Assembly (NCBI GenBank): GCA_039683095.1
Contig: JBDKSB010000001.1
Coordinates: forward strand, 186,001-250,000
Direction of reading: 5' to 3'
DNA from: Acidobacteriota bacterium
GTDB lineage: Bacteria; Acidobacteriota; Aminicenantia; Aminicenantales; Saccharicenantaceae
Length of the DNA: 64,000 nt
Part shown: positions 25,004 to 32,922 of the stretch, piece by piece
Layout of the letters: each line of letters starts with the position of its first letter
Position numbering within the stretch: the first letter of the stretch is position 1
Made by a program: the position numbers and the translations under genes
Notes under the pieces: model-generated
Seen by the model: only the letters and a program-made list of their open reading frames with translations
The model's database searches: none
What the model was told of the DNA's origin: nothing

Positions 25004-25562
25004 CGGACCCGCCGGCCGGGCCGCGGAGGCGGCCAAGCCCGAGCAGACGACCATCTCGGCCGGCTTCCTGAAGATCTTCGGCCTGGGCACGCTCATTCTC
25101 GGCGACAGCGGCATCGGCAAGAGCGAGAGCGCCCTCGAGCTCATCGCCCGCGGCCACCAGTTCATCGCCGACGACGTCGTCCGGATCCGGGCGGGGTCGA
25201 ACGGCGGGCTGGTCGGCACGGCCCCGCCCCTGAGCCGCAACTTCATGGAGATCCGGGGGTTGGGCATCATCAACATCCGGGCCATCTTCGGGGCCCGGTC
25301 GATCGCCCGGAGCGCCAGGGTCGACCTGGTCATCCGCCTGAAAAAATGGCGGCGCGGCTACGAGGTCGACCGGCTCGGCCTCAAGTCCGGGGACGACATG
25401 GTCATCCTGGGCCGCCGCATCCCCCAGCTGGCCATCCCCGTCGCTCCCGGCCGGAACATCGCCACCCTGATCGAGGTCGCCTGCAAGGTCCACATCCTGC
25501 GCAAGAAGGGCTACAGCGCTCCGGACGAGATCGTCCGCCGCCTCGAGCGCGTTTTGACCTGA
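24996..25562 (+). CDS. hprK: HPr kinase/phosphorylase, short form without N-terminal domain
   Basis: Phosphorylates HPr on serine. The start is the GTG at 24996, with GGAGGAG close upstream, giving 188 residues; the longer open frame is a shadow of ptsN. Only the kinase domain is present: P-loop GDSGIGKSE (Lys42), FIADDVV after it, and the HprK signature EIRGLGIINIRAIFG. Full-length HprK has about 310 residues, so the N-terminal regulatory domain is absent, as in some alphaproteobacteria. The target serine exists in the HPr encoded 1.3 kb downstream (Ser46). Confidence 0.92.
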   Translation: MPDGPAGRAAEAAKPEQTTISAGFLKIFGLGTLILGDSGIGKSESALELIARGHQFIADDVVRIRAGSNGGLVGTAPPLSRNFMEIRGLGIINIRAIFGARSIARSARVDLVIRLKKWRRGYEVDRLGLKSGDDMVILGRRIPQLAIPVAPGRNIATLIEVACKVHILRKKGYSAPDEIVRRLERVLT

Positions 25563-25573
25563 GAGGTGTGTCC

Positions 25574-26443
25574 ATGCCCGCCGCCAAGGACAACCGCTTC
25601 CTGATCGTCACCGGCCTGTCCGGCTCCGGCAAGAGCGTGGTCAGCCGGGCCCTTGAGGACTTCGGCTACTACTGCATGGACAACCTGCCGGCCAAGCTCA
25701 TCGCCGACTTCGTCGACCTCTGGCTCAAGAAGAAGGTCGAGATCGACCGGGCGGCCATGGTCGTCGACATCCGCGAGCCGCGGTTCCTGGCCGACTTCCC
25801 GGCCGTCCTGCGGGAGATCCGCAAGCGGGTGCCAGTCCGGCTGGTCTTCCTGGAGGCCTCCGACGAGGCCCTGGCCAAGCGCTTCAACGAGACCCGGCGG
25901 CCGCATCCGCTGGCCCCCCGGCGGCCCATCCTCGAGGGCGTCAGGCTGGAGCGGAAGCGGCTCCTGGGCATCCGCCGCCTGGCCGACGAGATCCTCGACA
26001 CGTCGGGCCTCAACATCTACCAGCTCAAGGACCTGGTCGGCGAGCGCCTGCTGCGGCGGCGGAAGCCGCGGACGCAGGTCGTGGTGACCAGCTTCGGCTA
26101 CAAGCACGGGCTGCCGATCGAATCCGACCTGGTCTTCGACACCCGGCTGCTGCCGAACCCGTTCTACGTCGACCAGCTGCGGAAGCGGACGGGCAAGGCG
26201 CCGAGCGTCCGCAGGTACGTCCTCGGATCGCCCGGGACGAAGCCGTTCCTGCAGCACCTGGCCCGCTTCGTCGATTTCGCCCTGCCCCGGTTCGCCCGGG
26301 AGGGCAAGACGGCCGTGGCCATCGCCGTCGGCTGCACCGGCGGGCGTCACCGGTCGGTGGTCGTCGCCGAGGAGCTCGGGCGCCACCTCAAGAAGGGCGG
26401 CGCCTGCGACGTCCGGATTTATCACCGTGACCTTTATAAATAG
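25574..26443 (+). CDS. rapZ: RapZ-type nucleotide-binding protein
   Basis: A 289-residue P-loop protein. The ATG at 25574 follows GAGAGG; the longer frame is a shadow of hprK. Walker A GLSGSGKSV (Lys20), the DNLP motif after it (CMDNLPAKLI), and the C-terminal VAIGCTGGRHRSV signature are all present. In E. coli RapZ adapts small-RNA decay for GlmS control; in other lineages it is just called YvcJ/RapZ and its role is open. The location between hprK and the PTS genes is the common one. Confidence 0.94.
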   Translation: MPAAKDNRFLIVTGLSGSGKSVVSRALEDFGYYCMDNLPAKLIADFVDLWLKKKVEIDRAAMVVDIREPRFLADFPAVLREIRKRVPVRLVFLEASDEALAKRFNETRRPHPLAPRRPILEGVRLERKRLLGIRRLADEILDTSGLNIYQLKDLVGERLLRRRKPRTQVVVTSFGYKHGLPIESDLVFDTRLLPNPFYVDQLRKRTGKAPSVRRYVLGSPGTKPFLQHLARFVDFALPRFAREGKTAVAIAVGCTGGRHRSVVVAEELGRHLKKGGACDVRIYHRDLYK

Positions 26444-26490
26444 CCGGCTTTGGCATACAATAGCGGCCTGAATCGGAGAGCGAGCGAGCC

Positions 26491-26898
26491 ATGATCGGAG
26501 GCATCATCGTCTGCCACGGCCGGATGGCCGAGGAGCTGCTGAACGCCCTGACCATCATCCTCGGCGAGGCGCCCAACATCGAAGCCATCTCCATCGGCTG
26601 GTACGACGACGTCGAGGATTCGAAGAAGAAGATCAACCAGAGCCTCAAAAAGGTCGACCAGAAGAGCGGCGTCGTCATCTTCACCGACATGTTCGGCGGC
26701 ACCCCTTCCAACCTGAGCTTCAGCTTCTTCAAGGAGGGGCACGTCGAGATCGTCACCGGGGTCAACCTGCCGATGCTCATCAAGTTCGTCTCCCTGCAGC
26801 GGGCCAACAACCTCAAGGACGTGGCCAAGAAGGTAGTCGACCAGGGCAAGAAGAACATCCACCTGGTCAGCGCCCTGCTCAAGTCCCGGACCAAGTAA
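26491..26898 (+). CDS. Mannose-family PTS enzyme IIA domain protein
   Basis: A 135-residue single-domain EIIA of the mannose class. The phosphohistidine is His9 in MIGGIIVCHGRMAEELL; the second conserved patch IFTDMFGGTPSN is intact. GGAGAGCGAG lies before the ATG. No mannose-type EIIB, IIC or IID lies anywhere in the window, so it is probably a regulatory acceptor rather than part of a sugar importer. It is followed by HPr and EI. Confidence 0.93.
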   Translation: MIGGIIVCHGRMAEELLNALTIILGEAPNIEAISIGWYDDVEDSKKKINQSLKKVDQKSGVVIFTDMFGGTPSNLSFSFFKEGHVEIVTGVNLPMLIKFVSLQRANNLKDVAKKVVDQGKKNIHLVSALLKSRTK

Positions 26899-26905
26899 CG
26901 CCTCC

Positions 26906-27175
26906 ATGCTCGACAAGACGGTCACCATCCGCAACAAGCTGGGCCTGCACGCCCGGGCCGCCGTCAAGTTCGTCAACCTGGCCAACCGCTTCGGCTCGTC
27001 GGTCAAGATCGTCAAGGCCGGCGACGAGATCGACGGCAAGAGCATCCTCGGCATCCTGACCCTGGCCGCGACGCAGGGCACGCCGATCCGCCTGGTCATC
27101 TCCGGCAAGGACGAGGAATCGGCCATGGCCGCCCTGACCGAGCTCATCGGCAACCGCTTCGACGAGAAAGAGTGA
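26906..27175 (+). CDS. ptsH: Phosphocarrier protein HPr
   Basis: An 89-residue HPr. The catalytic His15 is in KLGLHARAA, and Ser46 is in GKSILGIL, the site used by HprK. Both phosphorylation sites are present, so EI-dependent and HprK-dependent control can coexist. It lies 7 bases after EIIA-Man and its stop overlaps the EI start (GTGA). Confidence 0.97.
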   Translation: MLDKTVTIRNKLGLHARAAVKFVNLANRFGSSVKIVKAGDEIDGKSILGILTLAATQGTPIRLVISGKDEESAMAALTELIGNRFDEKE

Positions 27176-28962
27176 CGCGGATGGACATGACCCGCCTTCG
27201 GGGAACAGGGGTGTCGCCGGGCATCGCCATGGGCGAGGTCCTCCTGCCCAAGCGCGTCGTCTTCACCTCGCGCAAGGAGATCATCGCCGACGACCAGGTC
27301 GAGGCCGAGCTGGCGCGGCTGCGCCGGGCCATCGACCGCACCCGGGAGGAGCTCGTCCGGATCAGGGATGGCGTCCGCGAGAAGGCCGGCCCGGACAGCT
27401 CGCTCATCTTCGAGGCCCACCTCCTCATCCTCGAGGACCCGGCCCTGCTGGCCGGGCTCGATGGCGTCATCAGCGGCGAGAAGGCCCGGGCGGAGTGGGC
27501 CCTGTCCAAGGCCAACATGCGCTTCGAGCGCCTGTTCGAGTCCCTGACGGACGATTACTTCCGCCAGCGCAAGTCGGACGTCTCGGACGTCCTGAAGCGA
27601 GTCTACCGGAACCTCGAGAACAACCGGGAGGCGGAGAAGGCGCCGGACAAGCCGCACATCCTCGTCGCCCACGAGCTTCTGCCGTCCGAAGCCGCCCTGC
27701 GCCTGAGCAAGGAGCTGACCCTGGGCGTGGCCCTGGACATGGGCGGGCAGACCTCGCACACGGCCATCCTGGCCAGGTCCCTGGGCATCCCGGCCGTCCT
27801 GGGGCTGCGCGACATCACCCGGCAGGTCCGGGAGGGCGAGTTCGTCATCATCGACGGCACCGACGGCGAGGTCATCCTCGACCCGCCGCCCGCGGTCCGG
27901 CGCGAGTTCCAGGCCAAGAAGGAGAAGTACGAGAACTACCGCCGCGAGCTCCAGAAGACGGCCAAGCTCAAGTCGGAGACGCTCGACCGGGTCCGCTTCA
28001 TCCCCCAGGCCAACATCGAGCTGCCGGAGGAGGTGGCCCTGTCCCTGTCGATGGGCGCGGAGGGCGTGGGCCTTTTCCGCTCGGAGTTCATCTACCTCAG
28101 GCGGGAGTCCCTGCCGACCGAAGAGGACCATTTCGAGATCTACGCCCGCCTGGCCCGGGGCGCCCAGCCGTATCCCGTCACCATCCGGACCCTCGACATC
28201 GGCGGCGAGAAGAGCCTGCCCCAGCTGAACATCGAGAAGGAGCCCAACCCGGCGCTCGGGCTGCGGGCGGTCCGCTTCTCCCTGCGGAACCGGGACCTCT
28301 TCCGCATCCAGCTCCGGGCCATCCTCAGGGCCAGCGCCGCCGGGAACGTCCGCATCCTCGTGCCCATGGTCACCGAGGTCGACGAGATCCTCGAGGTCAA
28401 GGACATCTTCGAGGACGTCAAGAGGGGGCTGCGGCGGAAGGGCGAAGCCTTCGACGAGAAGATCCCCCTGGGCATCATGATCGAGGTGCCGGCGGCGGCC
28501 GCGCTGGCCGACGTCATGCTCAAGGAGGTCGATTTCGTCAGCATCGGGACGAACGACCTCATCCAGTACTACCTGGCCGTCGACCGGTCCAACGAGTACG
28601 TCAGTTACCTCTACAAGCCGTTCCACCCGGCGGTCATCCGGCTCATCCGGTCCGTCATCCAGGCGGCCCGGCAGGCCGGGAAGGACGTCGTCGTCTGCGG
28701 CGAGATGGCCGCCGACACGCCCTCGGCCATCGTCCTGCTCGGCCTGGGCCTGCGGACCTTCAGCATGAACCCCATCTTCATCCCGAGGGTCAAGAAGGCC
28801 CTGCGCTCGATCGAGTGCCGGACGGCCGCGAAGATCGCCGAGGAGACCCTGAAGCTGCGGAGCGCGCAGGACATCGAGGAATACGTCACCGAGGAGATCC
28901 TGCTCCGCCACCCCCAGGTGTTCCTGACCGGCCAGCCCCTGGAAGCCGCCCCGAAGAAATAG
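27172..28962 (+). CDS. ptsI: PTS enzyme I
   Basis: PEP-protein phosphotransferase, up to 596 residues. The phosphohistidine (about His196) is in GGQTSHTAILARSLGIPAV. The C-terminal PEP-binding barrel shows GAEGVGLFRSEFIY, RTLDIGGEK, IMIEVPAAA, SIGTNDLIQYY and CGEMAAD, all family signatures. The GTG at 27172 overlaps the HPr stop as other starts here do; an ATG at 27181 is the alternative and changes three residues. It ends the long recJ-to-ptsI gene run; the 153-bp element at 28992 follows. Confidence 0.97.
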   Translation: MTRMDMTRLRGTGVSPGIAMGEVLLPKRVVFTSRKEIIADDQVEAELARLRRAIDRTREELVRIRDGVREKAGPDSSLIFEAHLLILEDPALLAGLDGVISGEKARAEWALSKANMRFERLFESLTDDYFRQRKSDVSDVLKRVYRNLENNREAEKAPDKPHILVAHELLPSEAALRLSKELTLGVALDMGGQTSHTAILARSLGIPAVLGLRDITRQVREGEFVIIDGTDGEVILDPPPAVRREFQAKKEKYENYRRELQKTAKLKSETLDRVRFIPQANIELPEEVALSLSMGAEGVGLFRSEFIYLRRESLPTEEDHFEIYARLARGAQPYPVTIRTLDIGGEKSLPQLNIEKEPNPALGLRAVRFSLRNRDLFRIQLRAILRASAAGNVRILVPMVTEVDEILEVKDIFEDVKRGLRRKGEAFDEKIPLGIMIEVPAAAALADVMLKEVDFVSIGTNDLIQYYLAVDRSNEYVSYLYKPFHPAVIRLIRSVIQAARQAGKDVVVCGEMAADTPSAIVLLGLGLRTFSMNPIFIPRVKKALRSIECRTAAKIAEETLKLRSAQDIEEYVTEEILLRHPQVFLTGQPLEAAPKK

Positions 28963-28991
28963 GCCTCTCCCGCGTTCATTCGGGTCTTTCT

Positions 28992-29144
28992 AGAACTCCA
29001 CCCGTGAGGCGGCGAGGAGTGTCGATCCAAAGCCCCCGTGAGGGAAAGGGGGCCCGCCGAAGGCGGGGGAAACCAGCTACAAGGTTTCCGGGGTGCGGGG
29101 GCAAGGATCGATACCCCGAGCAAAGCCGAAGAGGGTGGAGTTCT
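28992..29144. repeat. 153-bp foldable element with terminal inverted repeats
   Basis: Perfect 12-base terminal inverted repeats (AGAACTCCACCC at 28992-29003; its complement at 29133-29144) enclose a second long-range helix (29019-29028 with 29105-29114, ten pairs, one G-U) and three hairpins: 29032-29037/29048-29053, 29054-29058/29062-29066, and 29068-29074/29083-29089. The right end touches the stop codon of the convergent cupin gene. It could be a structured RNA or a MITE/REP-like repeat; one copy only is seen in the window. Confidence 0.6.
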
Positions 29145-29525
29145 TCACTTCCGATGATAATCGTCCGAGAGGCGGACGATGTCGGCTTCCGAGGAGTGGC
29201 CGATCCAGATCTCCATGAAACGGGCCGGGGCCTGCCCGGCGTTGCGCACCCGGTGGGCGGCCCGGCGGGGGATGATGATCTCCTCGTTCGGCGCCGCCAG
29301 CCAGACGCGGCCGCCGACGGTGATCTCGAGCCCGGGGTCGAGCACGACCCAGAGCTCGGCCCGCTTCTCGTGATACTGGAGCGACAGCCGGCCGCCGGGC
29401 TCGACGGTGATGATCTTGATGCTGCCGGCGTTCTCGTGCGGGTAGCGCCGGAACTTGCCCCAGGGGCGGACGTCCTCGACGATGCCGCCGCGGATATCGT
29501 CCTCGGGCGGGATCTTGTCGCTCAC
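29145..29525 (-). CDS. Cupin protein of the mannose-6-phosphate isomerase type
   Basis: A 126-residue single cupin domain like the C-terminal part of ManC/type II phosphomannose isomerase. RPWGKFRRY at the start, then GGRLSLQYHEKRAELWVVL (the metal-binding HxE...H pattern with HEKRAE) and IPRRAAHRVRNAG (second cupin box) are typical. The GTG start at 29525 lies three bases after the ssb stop. Free-standing cupins of this kind may isomerise or bind sugar phosphates. Its 3' end abuts the repeated-looking element at 28992-29144. Confidence 0.85.
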   Translation of the reverse strand: MSDKIPPEDDIRGGIVEDVRPWGKFRRYPHENAGSIKIITVEPGGRLSLQYHEKRAELWVVLDPGLEITVGGRVWLAAPNEEIIIPRRAAHRVRNAGQAPARFMEIWIGHSSEADIVRLSDDYHRK

Positions 29526-29528
29526 GGG

Positions 29529-30029
29529 CTAGAAGGGGATGTCGTCGTCCGGGCCGCCGGAGCCGCTGGGCTCCTCGCCGCCCGACGGGAATTCGTCTTC
29601 CGCCGCCGCGCCGCCGCGGGGGCCGCGGCTGTAGACCGCGTCGAGGTCGGTCGTGTCGGTCCGCGTCGCCGAGCTCTCCTCGCGCCGGCCGAGCAGGACG
29701 ATCTTGTCGGCCACGATCTCGGTCATGTAGCGCTTGTTGTTGTCGCGGTCCTGGTATTCCCGGGTCCGGATGCTCCCCTCGATGAGGATCTGCTTGCCCT
29801 TGTCGAGGTACTTGTCGCAGAACTCGACCAGCCGGGGGAACCAGACGACGATCTTGTGCCACTCGGTCTTGTCGGTCGCGGTCTGGGTGGACGGGTTGTA
29901 GAGCCGCTCGTTCGTGGCCAGGGAGAAGCGCGCCGACGACCGGCCGCTCTGGGCGTGGCTCCGGATCTCCGGCTTCTGGCCGAGGCGGCCGACGAGGATG
30001 ACCTTGTTCAGGCTGTTGATGTCTCTCAT
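29529..30029 (-). CDS. ssb: Single-stranded DNA-binding protein
   Basis: A 166-residue SSB. OB-fold segments LNKVILVGRLGQKPEIR, ARFSLATNERL, TEWHKIVVWFPRLVEFCDKYLDKGKQILIEGSIRTREYQDRD are canonical. A Gly/Ser-rich linker ends in the acidic tip DDDIPF, which recruits repair proteins. The ATG at 30029 overlaps the cpoB stop (ATGA); the frame upstream is a shadow of cpoB. Confidence 0.96.
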   Translation of the reverse strand: MRDINSLNKVILVGRLGQKPEIRSHAQSGRSSARFSLATNERLYNPSTQTATDKTEWHKIVVWFPRLVEFCDKYLDKGKQILIEGSIRTREYQDRDNNKRYMTEIVADKIVLLGRREESSATRTDTTDLDAVYSRGPRGGAAAEDEFPSGGEEPSGSGGPDDDIPF

Positions 30030-30877
30030 TTTTGTTCGAGCTCCCGGATCTTGTCCTGGGCGATGCGGGCTTCCTCCTCGAGCGGATACTTGGCCACGAG
30101 CAGCTTGAGCGCGGCCAGGGCTTCGGGCTTGCGCCCGAGCTCGATGAAACTGAGGCCCTTTTTGAGGTGGGCCGCCGCGGCCTTGTCCCCCTGCGGATAG
30201 GTCAGGATGAGCTCGTCGAAGGCGTCGATCGCCTCCTCGAACTTCCGCTGGCTGTAGCGGCACTCCCCGATCCAGTAGAGGGCGTTGTCGGCCAGCGGGC
30301 TCTCGGGGAACTGCTGGCGGTAGAGCTTGAAGCTCTCGACGGCCAGGTCGTAATTGCCCTTGAGGTAATCGTTGTAGGCGACCGAGTAGGCCTCCTGGGG
30401 GGACATGGTCGGGGCCGGCGCCGGGGTGACCGGCGCGGCCGGCTGCGGCTTGGCCTCGGCCGGGGCCTTGACCGGCGCCGCCGGGACCGGCTTCCGTTCC
30501 GCCTCCGCTCCGGGCTCCGCCGCGGCGGGAGCCCGGCCGGCCAGTCCGGCCGCGAGCGCCTGGATATCGAGCGTCAGCTGATCTAGCCGGCGCAGGATGT
30601 CCTGATACTGGGCGGGGACGGCTCGCAGGCCCTCCTGGGTCCCGGACTGCCCGGCGACCGCCTGGCGGACGAGATCCGAGAGGGCCTTGAGCTGGTCCTG
30701 GATAGACTGGATCGCCTCGGCGTTCTGGTCGACGCGGGCCCTCAGCTCCTGGACCTGCTGCTTGAGGGCCTGGACGTCGTCGTAGACGAGCTCGATGGCC
30801 TTCTTGCTCTTGTCCTGCCCGGCCGCGGCCAGGGTCAGGACGGCGAGCAGGAAGGCCCCGAGGCGAAGTCGACGCAA
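30026..30877 (-). CDS. cpoB: Tol-Pal system protein CpoB/YbgF
   Basis: Periplasmic cell-division coordinator of 283 residues. A signal peptide (MRRLRLGAFLLAVLTLAAAG) is followed by a coiled coil (VYDDVQALKQQVQELRARVDQNAEAI...), an Ala/Pro-rich linker and TPR repeats at the end (AYNDYLKGNYDLAVESFKLYRQQFPESPLADNALYWIGECRY and two more). It follows pal by three bases, the usual tolQRAB-pal-cpoB order. Confidence 0.93.
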   Translation of the reverse strand: MRRLRLGAFLLAVLTLAAAGQDKSKKAIELVYDDVQALKQQVQELRARVDQNAEAIQSIQDQLKALSDLVRQAVAGQSGTQEGLRAVPAQYQDILRRLDQLTLDIQALAAGLAGRAPAAAEPGAEAERKPVPAAPVKAPAEAKPQPAAPVTPAPAPTMSPQEAYSVAYNDYLKGNYDLAVESFKLYRQQFPESPLADNALYWIGECRYSQRKFEEAIDAFDELILTYPQGDKAAAAHLKKGLSFIELGRKPEALAALKLLVAKYPLEEEARIAQDKIRELEQK

Positions 30878-30880
30878 GTG

Positions 30881-31429
30881 TTACTTCTCGATGACGACGA
30901 ACTGGGCCCGGCGGTTCATCTGCCAGGCGCTTTCGTCGTGTCCGGGATTGACGGGCTGGCTCTTGCCGTAGGAGATGATCTTGAGCCGGCCGGCCGCGAC
31001 GCCCGTGGACAGGAGATAGTCCTGGGCGGCCTTGGCCCGCTTCTCGCCGAGGGCGAGGTTGTATTCCTCGGTGCCGCGTTCGTCGCAGTGGCCTTCGACC
31101 AGGACCTTGGCCGTCTTGAACTTCTTCATCCAGGCGGCGTTGGCGTCCAGCGTGCCCTGGGCGTCAGTGCGGACGACGGCGCGGTCGTAATCGAAATAGA
31201 TCGTGCCGAGGGGCTTCTCGCGGTTGATCTGATCGAGCGACTTCTGGAGGAAGAGCTCTTCTTCGGTCAGCTGCGGCTCCTGGACGACGGGCGCCTCGAC
31301 CTTCTCGACCTTGGGCTGTTCCTGGGCCTGCGGCGGAGGGGGCGGGACTTCCTTGGGTTTCTTCTTGCACGCGACGGAGAATGATAGGACGAGCATGACT
31401 GCGAGCAGACAGATAACGAGCTTTTTCAT
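30881..31429 (-). CDS. pal: Peptidoglycan-associated lipoprotein Pal
   Basis: OmpA-family lipoprotein anchoring the outer membrane to the wall, 182 residues. Signal peptide with lipobox SFSVAC, Pro/Lys-rich linker, then the OmpA domain: IYFDYDRAVVRTDAQGTLDANAAWMKK, VLVEGHCDERGTEEYNLALGEKRAKA, and QMNRRAQFVV. The conserved Asp and Arg that hold diaminopimelate are in place. It has its own strong promoter (31495-31523), separate from tolQRAB. Confidence 0.96.
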   Translation of the reverse strand: MKKLVICLLAVMLVLSFSVACKKKPKEVPPPPPQAQEQPKVEKVEAPVVQEPQLTEEELFLQKSLDQINREKPLGTIYFDYDRAVVRTDAQGTLDANAAWMKKFKTAKVLVEGHCDERGTEEYNLALGEKRAKAAQDYLLSTGVAAGRLKIISYGKSQPVNPGHDESAWQMNRRAQFVVIEK

Positions 31430-31494
31430 CGGGCCTCCTGTAAGATCGCGTCCCGACCCTCGAAAACGACGGTGCGACGCTTCAAATCAGCCAT

Positions 31495-31523
31495 TTTATA
31501 CCCTGTAAAGGGGGGCGTGTCAA
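31495..31523 (-). promoter_or_regulatory. Strong sigma-70-type promoter of pal-cpoB-ssb-cupin
   Basis: Minus strand: TTGACA (31523-31518), 17-base spacer, TATAAA (31500-31495). This is the best match to the consensus in the window. It lies about 65 bases before the pal start. Confidence 0.8.
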
Positions 31524-31583
31524 TACGTTTTCCCCCTGAAAAAGGCGAATTCCCCCCTTTGGGTTACTCCGCCTGTAGCGACG

Positions 31584-31609
31584 GGGGCCGTCCCGCCGCG
31601 GACGGCCCC
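31584..31609 (-). terminator. GC-rich hairpin after tolB
   Basis: A perfect 10-base stem (31584-31593 with 31600-31609, GGGGCCGTCC type) with a 6-base loop begins 2 bases after the tolB stop. No T-run follows, so it may act as a weak or Rho-aided terminator, or as a 3' stability structure. It separates tolQRAB from pal. Confidence 0.5.
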
Positions 31610-31611
31610 GC

Positions 31612-32922
31612 CTAGTTCGTCCAGTTGGGGAGCTTGTTCTCGCCGCGGTCGGTCAGCCGCCGGAGGTTGGTCCCGTCGTAGTCGACGGTGTAGATCTGGA
31701 CGGAGCCCGAGAGGTTCGAGGCGAAGACGAGATGGCGGCCGTCGGGCGACCAGCTTGGCGACTCGTTGCGCATGTTGTTCTCGGTCAGCTTGCTGATCTG
31801 GTTGGTCCGCAGGTTGAGGACGTAGATGTCGAAGGTGCTGTCGACGCGCGAGACGAAGGCGATGCGCTCGCTCGTCGGCGCCCAGGCCGGCGCGTCGTGG
31901 TAGTTGCCGCCGAAGCTGGCCTTGCGCACGTTCGAGCCCTCGGCGTCCATGATGTAGATCTGGGGACTGCCCTGGCCCAGGCGGTCGGTGGTGAAGGCGA
32001 TCTCGCGGCCGGTCGGCGACCAGGACGGCGCCGTCTCGATGGCGGCGTTGTAGGTCAGGCGCTTGATCTTCTTCGTCTCGAGGTCCATGACGAAGATGTC
32101 GGCGTTGCCCTCCTCGGCCATGGTCGAGCAGAAGGCCAGCTTCTTGCCGTCCGGCGAGAAGGCCGCCGAGTAGTTCGTCCCCTTGGTCGAGACAGCCGTC
32201 TCCGTGCCCTCGTAGATGTTGCGCAGGTACAGCCCGGCGTTGCCGCCGCGATAAGAGGTGAAAGCGATGGTCCGCTGGTCCGGGGACCAGGCCGGCATGT
32301 AGTCCTTGATCTTGTTGAAGGTCACCCGGGTCGGGTTGGCCCCGTCGTAGTCCATCATGTAGATCTCGTCGTTGCCGTCGCGGTTGGAGACGAACGCGAT
32401 CTTGGTCGTGAAGATGGGCTTTTCGCCGTGGAGCTTGAGGAGCTCGTCGGCCATCTTGTGGGCGACCAGGCGCAGGCCGTTCTTCTCGGCCTGGTAGCGC
32501 TTGCCGACGATGAAGCGCTCGCTCTTGACGTCGTAGATCTTGCCGTCGAAGACGATCCGGCCGGCGTCCTCGCGGACCTCGCCCGTGACCAGCAGCCGGG
32601 CCTGGATGGAGTCCCAGTCCTTGAACATGATCTTGTCCGGGTCGAGCGGCCGGATGTAGCCGTAGTACTCCTTGGGCAGGAGCTGGAAGATGCGCGTGTA
32701 CTTGATGTCGTCCGAGAGGGCCTGGCGGATCTCCTGCGCGGCGGCCTGGGCCGCGGGCGAAGAGCCGCGGACGACGAACTCGGGCAGGGCCAGCGGGATC
32801 ATGGGCATGCCCTCGCTGATCTTCAGGACGACCTCCTGCTGGGCGCGGGCCGCGGGGACCGGGCCGAGCGCGGCGGCGGCGAGGAGGATGGGGATGGCGA
32901 TGACGTATTTTGGGTCTCTCAT
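31612..32922 (-). CDS. tolB: Tol-Pal system beta-propeller protein TolB
   Basis: Periplasmic protein of 436 residues linking TolA and Pal. Signal peptide ending PVPAARAQ, an N-terminal anticodon-binding-like domain, then six WD-like blades with repeats such as NPTRVTFNKIKDYMPAWSPDQRTIAFTSYRGG and RNESPSWSPDGRHLVFASN. The ATG overlaps the tolA stop by 4 bases. Confidence 0.96.
   Translation of the reverse strand: MRDPKYVIAIPILLAAAALGPVPAARAQQEVVLKISEGMPMIPLALPEFVVRGSSPAAQAAAQEIRQALSDDIKYTRIFQLLPKEYYGYIRPLDPDKIMFKDWDSIQARLLVTGEVREDAGRIVFDGKIYDVKSERFIVGKRYQAEKNGLRLVAHKMADELLKLHGEKPIFTTKIAFVSNRDGNDEIYMMDYDGANPTRVTFNKIKDYMPAWSPDQRTIAFTSYRGGNAGLYLRNIYEGTETAVSTKGTNYSAAFSPDGKKLAFCSTMAEEGNADIFVMDLETKKIKRLTYNAAIETAPSWSPTGREIAFTTDRLGQGSPQIYIMDAEGSNVRKASFGGNYHDAPAWAPTSERIAFVSRVDSTFDIYVLNLRTNQISKLTENNMRNESPSWSPDGRHLVFASNLSGSVQIYTVDYDGTNLRRLTDRGENKLPNWTN

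Noticed and set aside
26440-26490. Possible promoter before EIIA-Man (TACAAT)
   Set aside because: A -10-like box is present, but no -35 at suitable spacing could be found; the gene is probably transcribed from upstream.
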